From: Candidatus Fermentibacterota bacterium
GTDB taxonomy: Bacteria; JAFGKV01
NCBI GenBank assembly: GCA_016928395.1
Contig: JAFGKV010000240.1
Location: forward strand, 1-5,574
Reading direction: 5' to 3'
Length of the DNA: 5,574 bases
The position numbers and the translations under genes are program-made. Within the stretch, counting starts at the first letter, position 1. The number at the start of each line of letters is the position of its first letter. Positions 1 through 4,433 of this stretch are shown here, piece after piece. The notes below the pieces were generated by a model, which saw nothing but the letters and a program-made list of their open reading frames with translations, was not told where the DNA came from and ran no database searches.

Positions 1-45
1 GCGGATGCGGGGGATGAGGGTGATGGGTGCCGCGTGGAGTGAAGT

Positions 46-126
46 TACAGCTTAGTGGGGGCCCCGGGCTCGCCCGGACGATACGTGGTGCAACTTCCGG
101 TGCCGCGGCGGTAAGGTACAGCTTAG
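46..126 (+). repeat. Pair of 10-bp direct repeats (TACAGCTTAG)
   Basis: TACAGCTTAG occurs at 46-55 and again at 117-126, 71 bp apart. Between them is a small GC-rich hairpin at 64-77 (CCGGGC, loop TC, GCCCGG). No protein was recognised here, although a plus-strand frame stays open from 56 to 319. The meaning of the repeat is unknown; it may be part of the decayed mobile DNA to its right. Confidence 0.35.
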
Positions 127-213
127 CCACACTGAGGTAGCCGAAGGCGGCATTGTGTTCGAGCGACGCTCGATGCCGCTCGCCGTGAACGCCGCAGGCG
201 CTCCTGAGGCGAG

Positions 214-250
214 CTTTGCTCGTACTGTGGTGCCCGCAGGACGCACTGCG
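214..250 (+). repeat. Truncated copy of the TACYGTGGTGCCCGCAG repeat
   Basis: The core at 223-239 (TACTGTGGTGCCCGCAG) differs by one base from the cores at 919-935 and 1192-1208. A CACTGCG motif follows 21 bp after the core start, matching the spacing of CACCGTG in the longer copies. The upstream GTCGAC-rich half seen in those copies is absent, so this one looks truncated. Confidence 0.55.
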
Positions 251-319
251 ATCGGCTTCAGCCGATACCGCCCTCACAGCACCCTGGGCTTGTGCCAGTG
301 GATGAATACGGTGACCTTG
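251..319 (+). pseudogene. Possible IS3-type transposase C-terminal remnant
   Basis: One frame here reads IGFSRYRPHSTLGLCQW and so on, stopping at 320. The stretch YRPHSTLG matches the well-known C-terminal signature of IS3/IS481-type DDE transposases (YRPHSTLGY followed by LTP or similar). Nothing before it resembles the catalytic core, and the residues that normally follow are absent, so at most a short relic survives. The nearby repeat copy runs into it in the same frame. A chance match of eight residues cannot be excluded. Confidence 0.3.
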
Positions 320-390
320 TGAACTTGGAACGCGAGCTCCGCACGTATGAATTTGTGCGACCAGGAATCAGCAGTGAGGTAACGCAGTGA
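292..390 (+). CDS. Small open frame coupled to hicB (32 codons, doubtful)
   Basis: A GTG at 292 opens a frame reading about MPVDEYGDLVNLERELRTYE and ending ISSEVTQ, with TGA at 388-390. That stop overlaps the hicB GTG at 387 by four bases (GTGA), the classical arrangement for translational coupling. The composition (acidic and charged, DLVNLERELRTYEFVRPG) looks protein-like, and the frame continues upstream without a clear start. It may be the C-terminal end of an older gene that preceded hicB rather than a peptide of its own. No family is recognised and no good Shine-Dalgarno precedes 292. Confidence 0.22.
   Translation: MPVDEYGDLVNLERELRTYEFVRPGISSEVTQ
325..351 (+). promoter_or_regulatory. 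Weak candidate promoter for hicB
   Basis: TTGGAA at 325-330 and TATGAA at 346-351 are separated by 15 bp and lie about 36 bp upstream of the hicB start. Both boxes are imperfect and the spacing is short, so this is only a candidate. The alternative TTGTGA at 317-322 is too far from the same -10 box. Confidence 0.22.
374..380 (+). promoter_or_regulatory. Ribosome binding site of hicB
   Basis: GTGAGGT at 374-380 contains GAGGT, six bases before the GTG at 387. This decides the GTG start, since no ATG lies nearby in frame. Confidence 0.6.
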
Positions 391-617
391 GACGCTCGAT
401 CGAGTGTCTGATCTACCGAGGCGAGCGACTCTACGTCGCCGAGTGCTTCGATTTTCCCGTCGTGACACAGGGCGCGACCCTGGACGAGGCAGTTGACAAC
501 CTTCATGAGGCTGTCGCGCTTCACCTTGAGGGCATGAATCTTGGGGAACTCGGCTTTGCTCCCTCACCTCGGCTTGACGTGAGACTCGAAGTCGGGGAAC
601 GCATCGGTGTCTCCTAA
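387..617 (+). CDS. hicB: HicB-family antitoxin (short form)
   Basis: This encodes a 76-residue protein of the HicB antitoxin family, which binds and blocks the HicA mRNA interferase in type II TA modules. The family pattern is clear: LYVAECFDFPVVTQG (residues 15-29), then TLDEAVDNLHEAVALHLEG (31-49), corresponding to the usual sequence of beta strands and amphipathic helix of the partial-RNase-H fold. The protein stops near residue 76, so it lacks the C-terminal HTH or ribbon-helix-helix DNA-binding domain of longer HicBs, and autoregulation by it alone is less likely. Start is GTG at 387 behind GAGGT. Its 3' end overlaps the presumed hicA GTG (607) by 11 bases, the expected antitoxin-first operon. 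The frame is intact although the partner toxin is broken. Confidence 0.87.
   Translation: MRRSIECLIYRGERLYVAECFDFPVVTQGATLDEAVDNLHEAVALHLEGMNLGELGFAPSPRLDVRLEVGERIGVS
391..408. promoter_or_regulatory. Near-perfect palindrome inside the hicB start
   Basis: GACGCTCGATCGAGTGTC pairs with itself at eight of nine positions, the remaining one being a G-T pair. It lies in codons 2-8 of hicB. It could be an operator or an mRNA hairpin limiting initiation, or may simply reflect codons such as CTC-GAT-CGAG. No function is shown. Confidence 0.3.
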
Positions 618-852
618 GCTGACGCCGCGTTCCGGCCGGGAAGTTGTCGAGATCCTTCTCGAATTCTGATTTCGGCCTACCCGAACATCGGGCAGTCACG
701 TGACGCTGCTCCGGGAGACTGAAGGCGCGAGGCAGTCGCTGACAATCCCACTCCATCGCGAGCTTGATGCCGGAACCTTGCGAGCGATCATCCGTGACGA
801 GAGCCGATTCGTCGATTACGACCTTCTGAAAGCCGCGTTCTGGAGCCAATGA
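607..852 (+). pseudogene. hicA: HicA-family mRNA interferase toxin, inactivated by in-frame TGA
   Basis: Read from GTG 607 to TGA 850-852, one continuous frame gives an 81-codon HicA-like protein. It has N-terminal SGREVVEILLEF (residues 9-20), a stop at codon 21 (TGA, 667-669), then FRPTRTSGSHVTLL with the catalytic histidine of the GSH motif at residue 31, IPLHRELDAGTLRAIIRD (47-64) and a C-terminal helix. HicA is a small double-stranded-RNA-binding-fold mRNA interferase. The stop falls exactly where the family has glycine (LLExxGF), so a single GGA to TGA change explains it, and there is no indel. The next possible restart (GTG 700) lies after the catalytic histidine, so no active toxin is expected without read-through. 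Sequencing error is the main alternative. Confidence 0.8.
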
Positions 853-857
853 CCGCC

Positions 858-872
858 GTCCGCGTGGCGGAC
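858..872. other. Small hairpin just after hicA
   Basis: GTCCGC and GCGGAC are separated by GTG, six bases beyond the hicA stop. A short stem without a T-run, it could weakly end the hicBA transcript. It also marks the left edge of the first long repeat copy. Confidence 0.25.
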
Positions 873-946
873 ACCGTGGTCGACGCAGTCGACACCGCCC
901 TCCGTGGCGCGCACGCGCTACCGTGGTGCCCGCAGGGCACACCGTG
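872..946 (+). repeat. Long repeat copy A (GTCGAC half plus TACCGTGGTGCCCGCAG half)
   Basis: Two blocks are shared with copy B. CACCGTGGTCGACGCAGTC and the following GACA lie at 872-894; the 39-bp block at 908-946 has one mismatch to 1181-1219. Within it GTGCCC-GCA-GGGCAC (926-940) is a perfect 6-bp hairpin, as in REP-type elements. CACCGTG-like motifs at 919, 940 and 961 are exactly 21 bp apart. Long minus-strand open frames over this region are products of the repeat composition. Confidence 0.7.
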
Positions 947-1142
947 GGCGTCCCTGCCGCCACCGTGATGCGCTCCGCGCACACTGGCCCAATCCTCCAA
1001 TCTCTTCGAAGATTCTTCCAATCGCTCCAACTCATTACACCCCAGCGCCATGCCTCGCGTCGTCGCCCATGCGCCGCCCTTTCGTCCTGGAAGATCCCTC
1101 CAATTCCGCTTTCCCATCGCCTTCCGAAGTGCGCGCCGCACA
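947..1142. other. Spacer between the repeat copies, no gene seen
   Basis: This stretch has strand asymmetry: pyrimidine-rich runs such as CCAATCCTCCAATCTCTTCG (from 989) and TCCAATTCCGCTTTCCC. On the minus strand it reads as degenerate GGAxGATTGGA-type repetition. Reading frames across it on both strands look like low-complexity arginine-rich or tryptophan-rich translations. No gene or RNA was recognised. Confidence 0.4.
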
Positions 1143-1219
1143 CACCGTAGTCGACGCAGTCGACAGTGCCTCACCGCGATCGCGCACGCGCTACCGTGGT
1201 GCCCGCAGAGCACACCGTG
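1143..1219 (+). repeat. Long repeat copy B
   Basis: This is the second long copy, offset about 271-273 bp from copy A. CACCGTAGTCGACGCAGTCGA begins at 1143 (one mismatch to copy A) and the 39-bp block at 1181-1219 carries one mismatch (GGGCAC to GAGCAC), which weakens the central hairpin. The region between the two shared blocks diverges and is 2 bp longer. CACCGTG-like motifs continue at 1192, 1213 and 1233. Confidence 0.7.
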
Positions 1220-1288
1220 CCGTTCGCGGACGCACCGCGCACCGTTGTGCGCCTTGCTCGCACAGAGGGCGTCGCAGACGCCACTGAC

Positions 1289-1305
1289 CGCGGGCTCTGC
1301 CCGCG
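1289..1305. other. Perfect 7-bp hairpin
   Basis: CGCGGGC and GCCCGCG flank a TCT loop, enclosed by CCA/TGG a few bases out. GC-rich without a T-run. It lies in the repeat-rich region and may be a REP-like unit. Confidence 0.4.
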
Positions 1306-1325
1306 TGGCACATTGCTTGCGATGA

Positions 1326-1355
1326 CACCCCCTCGTGCCCGGGGTGATGCGAGGG
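1326..1355. other. Overlapping inverted repeats
   Basis: CACCCC (1326-1331) pairs with GGGGTG (1341-1346), and alternatively CCCTCG (1330-1335) pairs with CGAGGG (1350-1355). The two stems are mutually exclusive. The GATGCGAGGGATCTCCCC context resembles intergenic repeat DNA rather than a gene; function is unknown. Confidence 0.25.
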
Positions 1356-1385
1356 ATCTCCCCTTGGTGACGAGTACATGCCGCC

Positions 1386-1391
1386 TTGACA
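1386..1391 (+). promoter_or_regulatory. Consensus -35 box TTGACA
   Basis: A perfect TTGACA sits in the context GCCTTGACAGG, which also occurs at 4425-4435. At 17 bp spacing the -10 position is TTGCAA (1409-1414), a poor match that lies in the centre of the palindrome at 1404-1419. If this is a promoter, the palindrome would be an ideally placed operator. Confidence 0.35.
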
Positions 1392-1394
1392 GGA

Positions 1395-1429
1395 TGAAGC
1401 GATGCGGATTGCAATCCGCGCGTGCTTCA
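1395..1429. promoter_or_regulatory. 35-nt dyad containing a 16-bp perfect palindrome
   Basis: GCGGATTGCAATCCGC at 1404-1419 is a perfect palindrome. It is enclosed by TGAAGC (1395-1400) and GCTTCA (1424-1429), giving an extended two-step dyad with a small 3x4 internal loop. It could be the operator of a dimeric repressor, since it covers the -10 position of the TTGACA box, or the first stem of a structured RNA. Confidence 0.5.
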
Positions 1430-1452
1430 CGGTGGGGGTCCTGTCGAGGGTT

Positions 1453-1488
1453 GCCCGGGGCGTCGGCACACGCGGCGGCGCCCCGGGC
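1453..1488 (+). terminator. Very stable GC hairpin, terminator-like without T-run
   Basis: GCCCGGGGCG and CGCCCCGGGC form 10 base pairs; a further G-T, C-G and G-C pair extend the stem to 13 with a 10-nt loop (1466-1475). No T-run follows, so it is not a classic intrinsic terminator. It may be a structural element or transcription barrier ending a short transcript from near 1415. Confidence 0.4.
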
Positions 1489-1765
1489 GCTCTCAAAGTC
1501 CCTGGGGCCAGCGGGAGGGCTTACATTTGACTCAATCAGATGCAGCAGGCACTTTGCTGATAGCCATGGGCGAAGCTTCCTTGCACCAGGAGGAACCACT
1601 CCGTGCTGGCCGTGCAGGGTGAGCGCCTAGGGTTAGACCTTGAGATGTGACAGGATCGTTGTGATCAAAGAGTCTGGATTCGATTGGCGAGAGCATTGGG
1701 CCATAAGGACTCTGAGGGTCGTTACAGTGGCCAGTGACTGGGCCGAAAACAGGCGCAGAGGGAAG

Positions 1766-1785
1766 CTATTCTCATATGAGAATAG
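1766..1785. promoter_or_regulatory. 20-bp perfect palindrome, operator-like (copy 1)
   Basis: CTATTCTCATATGAGAATAG is perfectly self-complementary. The outer arms CTATTCT and AGAATAG separated by 6 bp recur exactly at 4067-4086. Such an AT-rich, symmetric site in GC-rich DNA is typical of a binding site for a dimeric transcription factor. No gene starts convincingly just beyond it; the nearest gene, the MBL, points toward it with its 3' end about 400 bp away. Confidence 0.5.
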
Positions 1786-2060
1786 TGAGCGGTGCCGGGG
1801 ATCTGGCGGCGAGCGGGGGGGGAGGATGTTCGAGCCGATCGTATCCATCACGGCCCCTGGCGAAGGTGTTTCTCGGAACTGAACAGGGCCAAGGAAGCCG
1901 AAGTCATGGGCACGGTCAAGCGGTCCGGGTGCGAGGGCGAACCCGCACCCAGGCACGCCCATGAGGGTCGCTGGTGCACGGGCAGGGGGGTAAGGAGTCC
2001 CCGTTGCATAAACGTCTGTAGGCTCACACGGATAGGGGAGTGATGGGGCACGTGAAGATA
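1786..2060. other. Intergenic, no gene recognised
   Basis: Open frames of 76-95 codons exist on both strands but none has a family pattern or a credible start. An 8-base G run (1815-1822) is followed directly by AGGATG, opening an 18-codon frame only (1826-1882), which is too short to call. The rest is GC-rich intergenic DNA. Confidence 0.35.
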
Positions 2061-2065
2061 GATTG

Positions 2066-2082
2066 AAGATTTGACCCCACGG
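2066..2082 (+). repeat. AAGATTTGACCCCACGG motif, copy 1
   Basis: AAGATTTGACCCCACGG matches AAGATTGACCCCACGG at 4374-4389 with a single extra T. In both places it lies about 300 bp to the right of a CTATTCT-N6-AGAATAG palindrome. Motifs of the form GATTGAAGATCTGACCCC are, from memory, frequent beside REP-associated elements in environmental genomes; this is unverified. Confidence 0.4.
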
Positions 2083-2185
2083 GCGTTCAGATGGATCAGG
2101 GGCGGTGAGCCGGGCCGCGGGAGCCGGCATGACACCCTCGAGTGCTCTGCCGCGTGGCCGCTCGTGCGATAGCCCCTCGCGGGAC

Positions 2186-3484
2186 CTACCGAAGGATGCG
2201 AAGCATTTCCTGGGCGTGCCGGTTCTCGGGCATGAGGTCAACTGACCTCTCGTACGCGGCGAGAGCCCCCTCTACATGGCCGTTCTCCACGTGCGCATCC
2301 CCGAGGCAATCATACAGGAGCGCAGACTGGGGCAGCGCAGCGGTTGCCCTCTGCAGCACGCTGATTCCTTCGTTTACCATGCCGCTGCGCACCAGCCGCA
2401 TCCCGAGTATGCTGAACTCCTCTTCAGACCAGTAGAGTGCCTCCGTCGTGCGGCCAGCCGGCACCGGGTACCGCTGCAGCGCTGCCAGGATCCCCTCTCG
2501 CTCGATGGCGCGGCTCATCAGGAAAGCCGTGGAGTGATCGACCCTGACCCGAGTGAATCGCTCGGCGATGGTCGTGCAGAAGGTCTCCAGGTCGGCGCGG
2601 GACAGAGGCGGGCCGTGCCCCGGCACCACCGTTTCGAGTCCCGTCTCCCGCCGCAACAGGCCTTCCAGTTCACCCACGAGCCGCGACACGTCGGCCATGG
2701 CATTCACAGGGAAACCCGAGCTCCGCGGGGAGTTGATCACATCCCCGGTCAGCAGGAGCCTTTCTTCCGGGACGTAGACCAGGATGTCGTGATTCGTGTG
2801 CGCGTTGCCGCAGAACCGCAACTCCAGCCTCACGTCGCCGAGATCGAGACACAGACTGTCCGTGAAGGCAAGGGCTGGCGTTGAGGATGCCCGCACTTTT
2901 GCGGAATCTGGCGCCAACAACTCCAGCGAGGCGATTAGCGCCCTCAGTGCGGCGCCTTCTTTGCACTGTGGGTCCACGCTCTGGTATTTCTTGCGAGCCG
3001 CCTCAAGGCGGCTCGTGCGTGCCCAGTCAATGTGGAGCCTGGAAGCCATGGCGTGGCCGACATATGCCGCGAATCCGCGATGGGCGACCAGTGGGATGCC
3101 CGGGAATGCTCCGATGCCGCCCACATGATCCGGGTCGCCGTGCGTGACGATCACGTTGATGAAATCCCCCCGCCCGAACTGCTCCTCAATGACACGGCGC
3201 ACCTGCTCCATAATTATGCTCGAGTGATTCGTGTCGATCACCACGATACCCGAGTCGGCGGCAATCGCGGTGACGTTCACATCGAGGCACTCAACCACGA
3301 TGACGCGATCGCTCAGGCGTATTACCGAAGAGGAGATCCCTGCGATGTCCTGCGCTGCAGTGCCTGCAACACCGGCGGGCCACTGGGCCCAGGCAATTCC
3401 TGAGAGGCCAGCCCACACGCAGCACGCCATGGGGAATGCCCCCCACACAGGGCTTCGTCGGTGTGGTGGATTAGCACGGGCCAC
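2186..3484 (-). CDS. Exported metallo-beta-lactamase-fold hydrolase with C-terminal TPR
   Basis: This encodes a 432-residue MBL-fold protein, probably periplasmic or secreted. Residues 1-33 look like a Sec signal peptide (RR, hydrophobic 13-32, AWA before Q34). The catalytic domain covers about 50-310. Motif 1 reads THGDPDH (H115, D117, D119, H120), with Asp replacing the second histidine of HxHxDH. The other ligands are H229 in GNAHTNHD, D248 in LLLTGD and H290 in PGHG. Residues about 355-432 hold one to two TPR-like helix pairs (GMVNEGISVLQRATAALPQS, then LGDAHVENGHVEGALAAYER), a common ending in exported hydrolases. The substrate is unknown; quinoprotein-relay/SoxH-like or lactonase-like MBLs are possible, and antibiotic resistance is not indicated. 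The start is GTG 3484 behind AGGGAGGT. It is monocistronic here, with a TAG stop. Confidence 0.9.
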   Translation of the reverse strand: MARANPPHRRSPVWGAFPMACCVWAGLSGIAWAQWPAGVAGTAAQDIAGISSSVIRLSDRVIVVECLDVNVTAIAADSGIVVIDTNHSSIIMEQVRRVIEEQFGRGDFINVIVTHGDPDHVGGIGAFPGIPLVAHRGFAAYVGHAMASRLHIDWARTSRLEAARKKYQSVDPQCKEGAALRALIASLELLAPDSAKVRASSTPALAFTDSLCLDLGDVRLELRFCGNAHTNHDILVYVPEERLLLTGDVINSPRSSGFPVNAMADVSRLVGELEGLLRRETGLETVVPGHGPPLSRADLETFCTTIAERFTRVRVDHSTAFLMSRAIEREGILAALQRYPVPAGRTTEALYWSEEEFSILGMRLVRSGMVNEGISVLQRATAALPQSALLYDCLGDAHVENGHVEGALAAYERSVDLMPENRHAQEMLRILR

Positions 3485-3686
3485 TACGCGACCTCCCTGG
3501 GGGAACCGAGGGCACGTTGGTGCCGAATGTGACGTACGTGGTCAACTGGGCCGTGATTTCCTCCGCCGTCTGGCCCACCGAGGATTGGGAACCCACACGA
3601 AACCAGGGCTCTCTGACCTGAGACCGGGCGCGGAGGCAATGAGTAATTGTCTTGGGCGTGATCGGACAGGCAAGGCAACGGAGCAA
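3471..3686 (-). pseudogene. Upstream open frame, possible phosphoglycerate dehydrogenase relic
   Basis: A 71-codon minus-strand frame overlaps the first 14 bases of the MBL gene. Its middle (SVGQTAEEITAQLTTYVTFG, then TNVPSVP) faintly resembles the SerA segment before the ACT domain (IGxEVAxKLxxYxxxGxTxxSVNFPEV). The start would be a TTG without a Shine-Dalgarno. The MBL ribosome binding site lies inside it. It could equally be chance; no conserved active-site residue is present to decide. Confidence 0.15.
3491..3498 (-). promoter_or_regulatory. Strong ribosome binding site of the MBL gene
   Basis: On the minus strand AGGGAGGT lies six bases before the GTG start. This supports the GTG and the full signal peptide over internal starts. 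Confidence 0.7.
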
Positions 3687-4063
3687 GCGACCGTACGCTC
3701 GCGGATCGGCGTGGCTGGCGCATGAGTTGGGAGCCCATATTCGCTGAGCGTGGGTGTGCCTCCCCTGAGGTGGACTTGCGGCGGCAAGTCTACACCAGTT
3801 GGTGTTTGGTGTATGTGTGGTGGCGAAGAAACGAGAGGGCTATTCGTCGTCAATGCTGAAGTTCAAGCCGTAGTCCGGACTGTGTTCGTATGGGATTCGG
3901 CGGGGCGCCGGCGATTCGACGACACCTCGGTCGGTGACGCACGCCGAACTCCGTCGTACTACTAGGCAAGAACGTTTCAGCGGGGCGTTTCGCTACAGAG
4001 TTGTTAGTGGGAATGATTCGTAGTTGTTCAAGGAGCAATCCAGAGGCCAGATCAGATCGTGCC
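3687..4063. other. Intergenic, hairpins only
   Basis: A 71-codon plus-strand frame (GTG 3750 to TAG 3965) has no recognisable family. Two adjacent stems occur: GACTTGC-GGCG-GCAAGTC at 3773-3790 and ACACCA-GT-TGGTGT at 3792-3805. They lie on the upstream side of the MBL gene, but about 290 bp from its start. No promoter could be picked with confidence. Confidence 0.35.
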
Positions 4064-4089
4064 GCACTATTCTAAGGTGAGAATAGTGC
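4064..4089. promoter_or_regulatory. Inverted repeat, operator-like (copy 2)
   Basis: GCACTATTCT and AGAATAGTGC (10-bp arms) flank AAGGTG. The core CTATTCT-N6-AGAATAG is identical in arms and spacing to the palindrome at 1766-1785, while the central six bases differ. Conserved arms with a free centre are typical of a protein-binding site. It lies about 580 bp upstream of the MBL start and 510 bp upstream of the VOC gene. Confidence 0.5.
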
Positions 4090-4091
4090 CT

Positions 4092-4131
4092 CAGCCCGCG
4101 TGTTGATCCTTCGAAGGGGCTTGGCGGGCTG
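4092..4131. other. Nested hairpin next to the operator-like repeat
   Basis: CAGCCCGC (4092-4099) pairs with GCGGGCTG (4124-4131); within the loop CCTTCGAAGG (4108-4117) is a 10-bp perfect palindrome. With the preceding inverted repeat this makes three dyads in 68 bp. It could be a folded RNA leader, a protein-binding cluster or a miniature mobile element. Confidence 0.35.
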
Positions 4132-4215
4132 TGCGGAGAGCCTGGTGCGCAACGAAAGGTGCTCTCGTCCCGTTGCAGCTTCAGCGGAGACGGATGGCCG
4201 CCTGCGAAGCGGGCG

Positions 4216-4278
4216 GACTGCCGATTGGAGATTGCCGACTGCCGACTCCGTATTCCGCATTCCCCGTTCCGAAATCGA
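4216..4278. repeat. Imperfect 7-bp tandem repeat array (9 units)
   Basis: Nine consecutive heptamers can be laid out: GACTGCC, GATTGGA, GATTGCC, GACTGCC, GACTCCG, TATTCCG, CATTCCC, CGTTCCG, AAATCGA. The first half follows GAYTGCC and the second NATTCCG. Heptanucleotide arrays of this kind (short tandemly repeated repetitive sequences) are known from cyanobacteria, and similar ones give spurious SRQSAISNRQSA-like translations in many environmental genomes. The array is non-coding here. Confidence 0.6.
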
Positions 4279-4373
4279 CATATGGCGCCGTGGTTGCCAC
4301 CCCACGTGCGCCGATTGGACCCGCCGCTGGTCCCGCGCGCGGCACGCCTGAGCAGTCCCGAGATTATGGGCTC

Positions 4374-4389
4374 AAGATTGACCCCACGG
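4374..4389 (+). repeat. AAGATTGACCCCACGG motif, copy 2
   Basis: This is the partner of the motif at 2066-2082, one T shorter. It lies 307 bp right of the CTATTCT arm at 4067, against 300 bp for copy 1. The DNA between palindrome and motif is not visibly related in the two places. Confidence 0.4.
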
Positions 4390-4427
4390 AGTGCCGTACT
4401 GACCGCATGAGCCGACGACTCGGTGCC

Positions 4428-4433
4428 TTGACA
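4428..4433 (+). promoter_or_regulatory. Candidate -35 box TTGACA upstream of the VOC gene
   Basis: A perfect TTGACA sits in GCCTTGACAGG, identical to the context at 1383-1393. No good -10 box follows at 16-18 bp (TTCCTT region), so the promoter is tentative. A stem TCATGC-N6-GCATGA at 4536-4553 would lie in the leader of the VOC transcript. Confidence 0.3.

Noticed and set aside
667-669. TGA in hicA read as glycine (alternative code) or selenocysteine
   Set aside because: TGA is used as the normal stop of the VOC gene and at the natural end of hicA; lineages with TGA as glycine are AT-rich. No selenocysteine insertion structure is evident and family members have glycine here.
274-1143. 289-codon minus-strand open frame
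   Set aside because: It runs antisense through hicB and the hicA frame and through the GC-rich repeats. Its translation is arginine-rich and low complexity with no family pattern, as expected for a shadow frame in GC-rich DNA.
872-1219. CRISPR array
   Set aside because: Only two long copies about 270 bp apart, imperfect and without regular short spacers; no cas genes.
788-1414. 208-codon minus-strand open frame
   Set aside because: It covers the two repeat copies and the spacer; the repeated GVPCGHHGSACA/GVLCGHHGSACA segments come from the DNA repeat. No domain is visible.
1815-1828. G8 run before an ATG as a phase-variable switch
   Set aside because: The frame after the ATG has only 18 codons and the run leaves no spacing for a ribosome binding site.
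2276-2884. 202-codon plus-strand frame
   Set aside because: Exact antisense of the MBL gene, which has clear motifs, a signal peptide and a ribosome binding site.
2186-3484. Antibiotic-resistance beta-lactamase
   Set aside because: The MBL superfamily is broad; the C-terminal TPR, the Asp at motif position 117 and overall length do not fit B1-B3 beta-lactamases.
1766-4089. The two palindromes as terminal inverted repeats of a transposon carrying the MBL gene
   Set aside because: Each is a self-complementary site rather than one half of an end pair, no transposase lies between, and no target duplication is visible.
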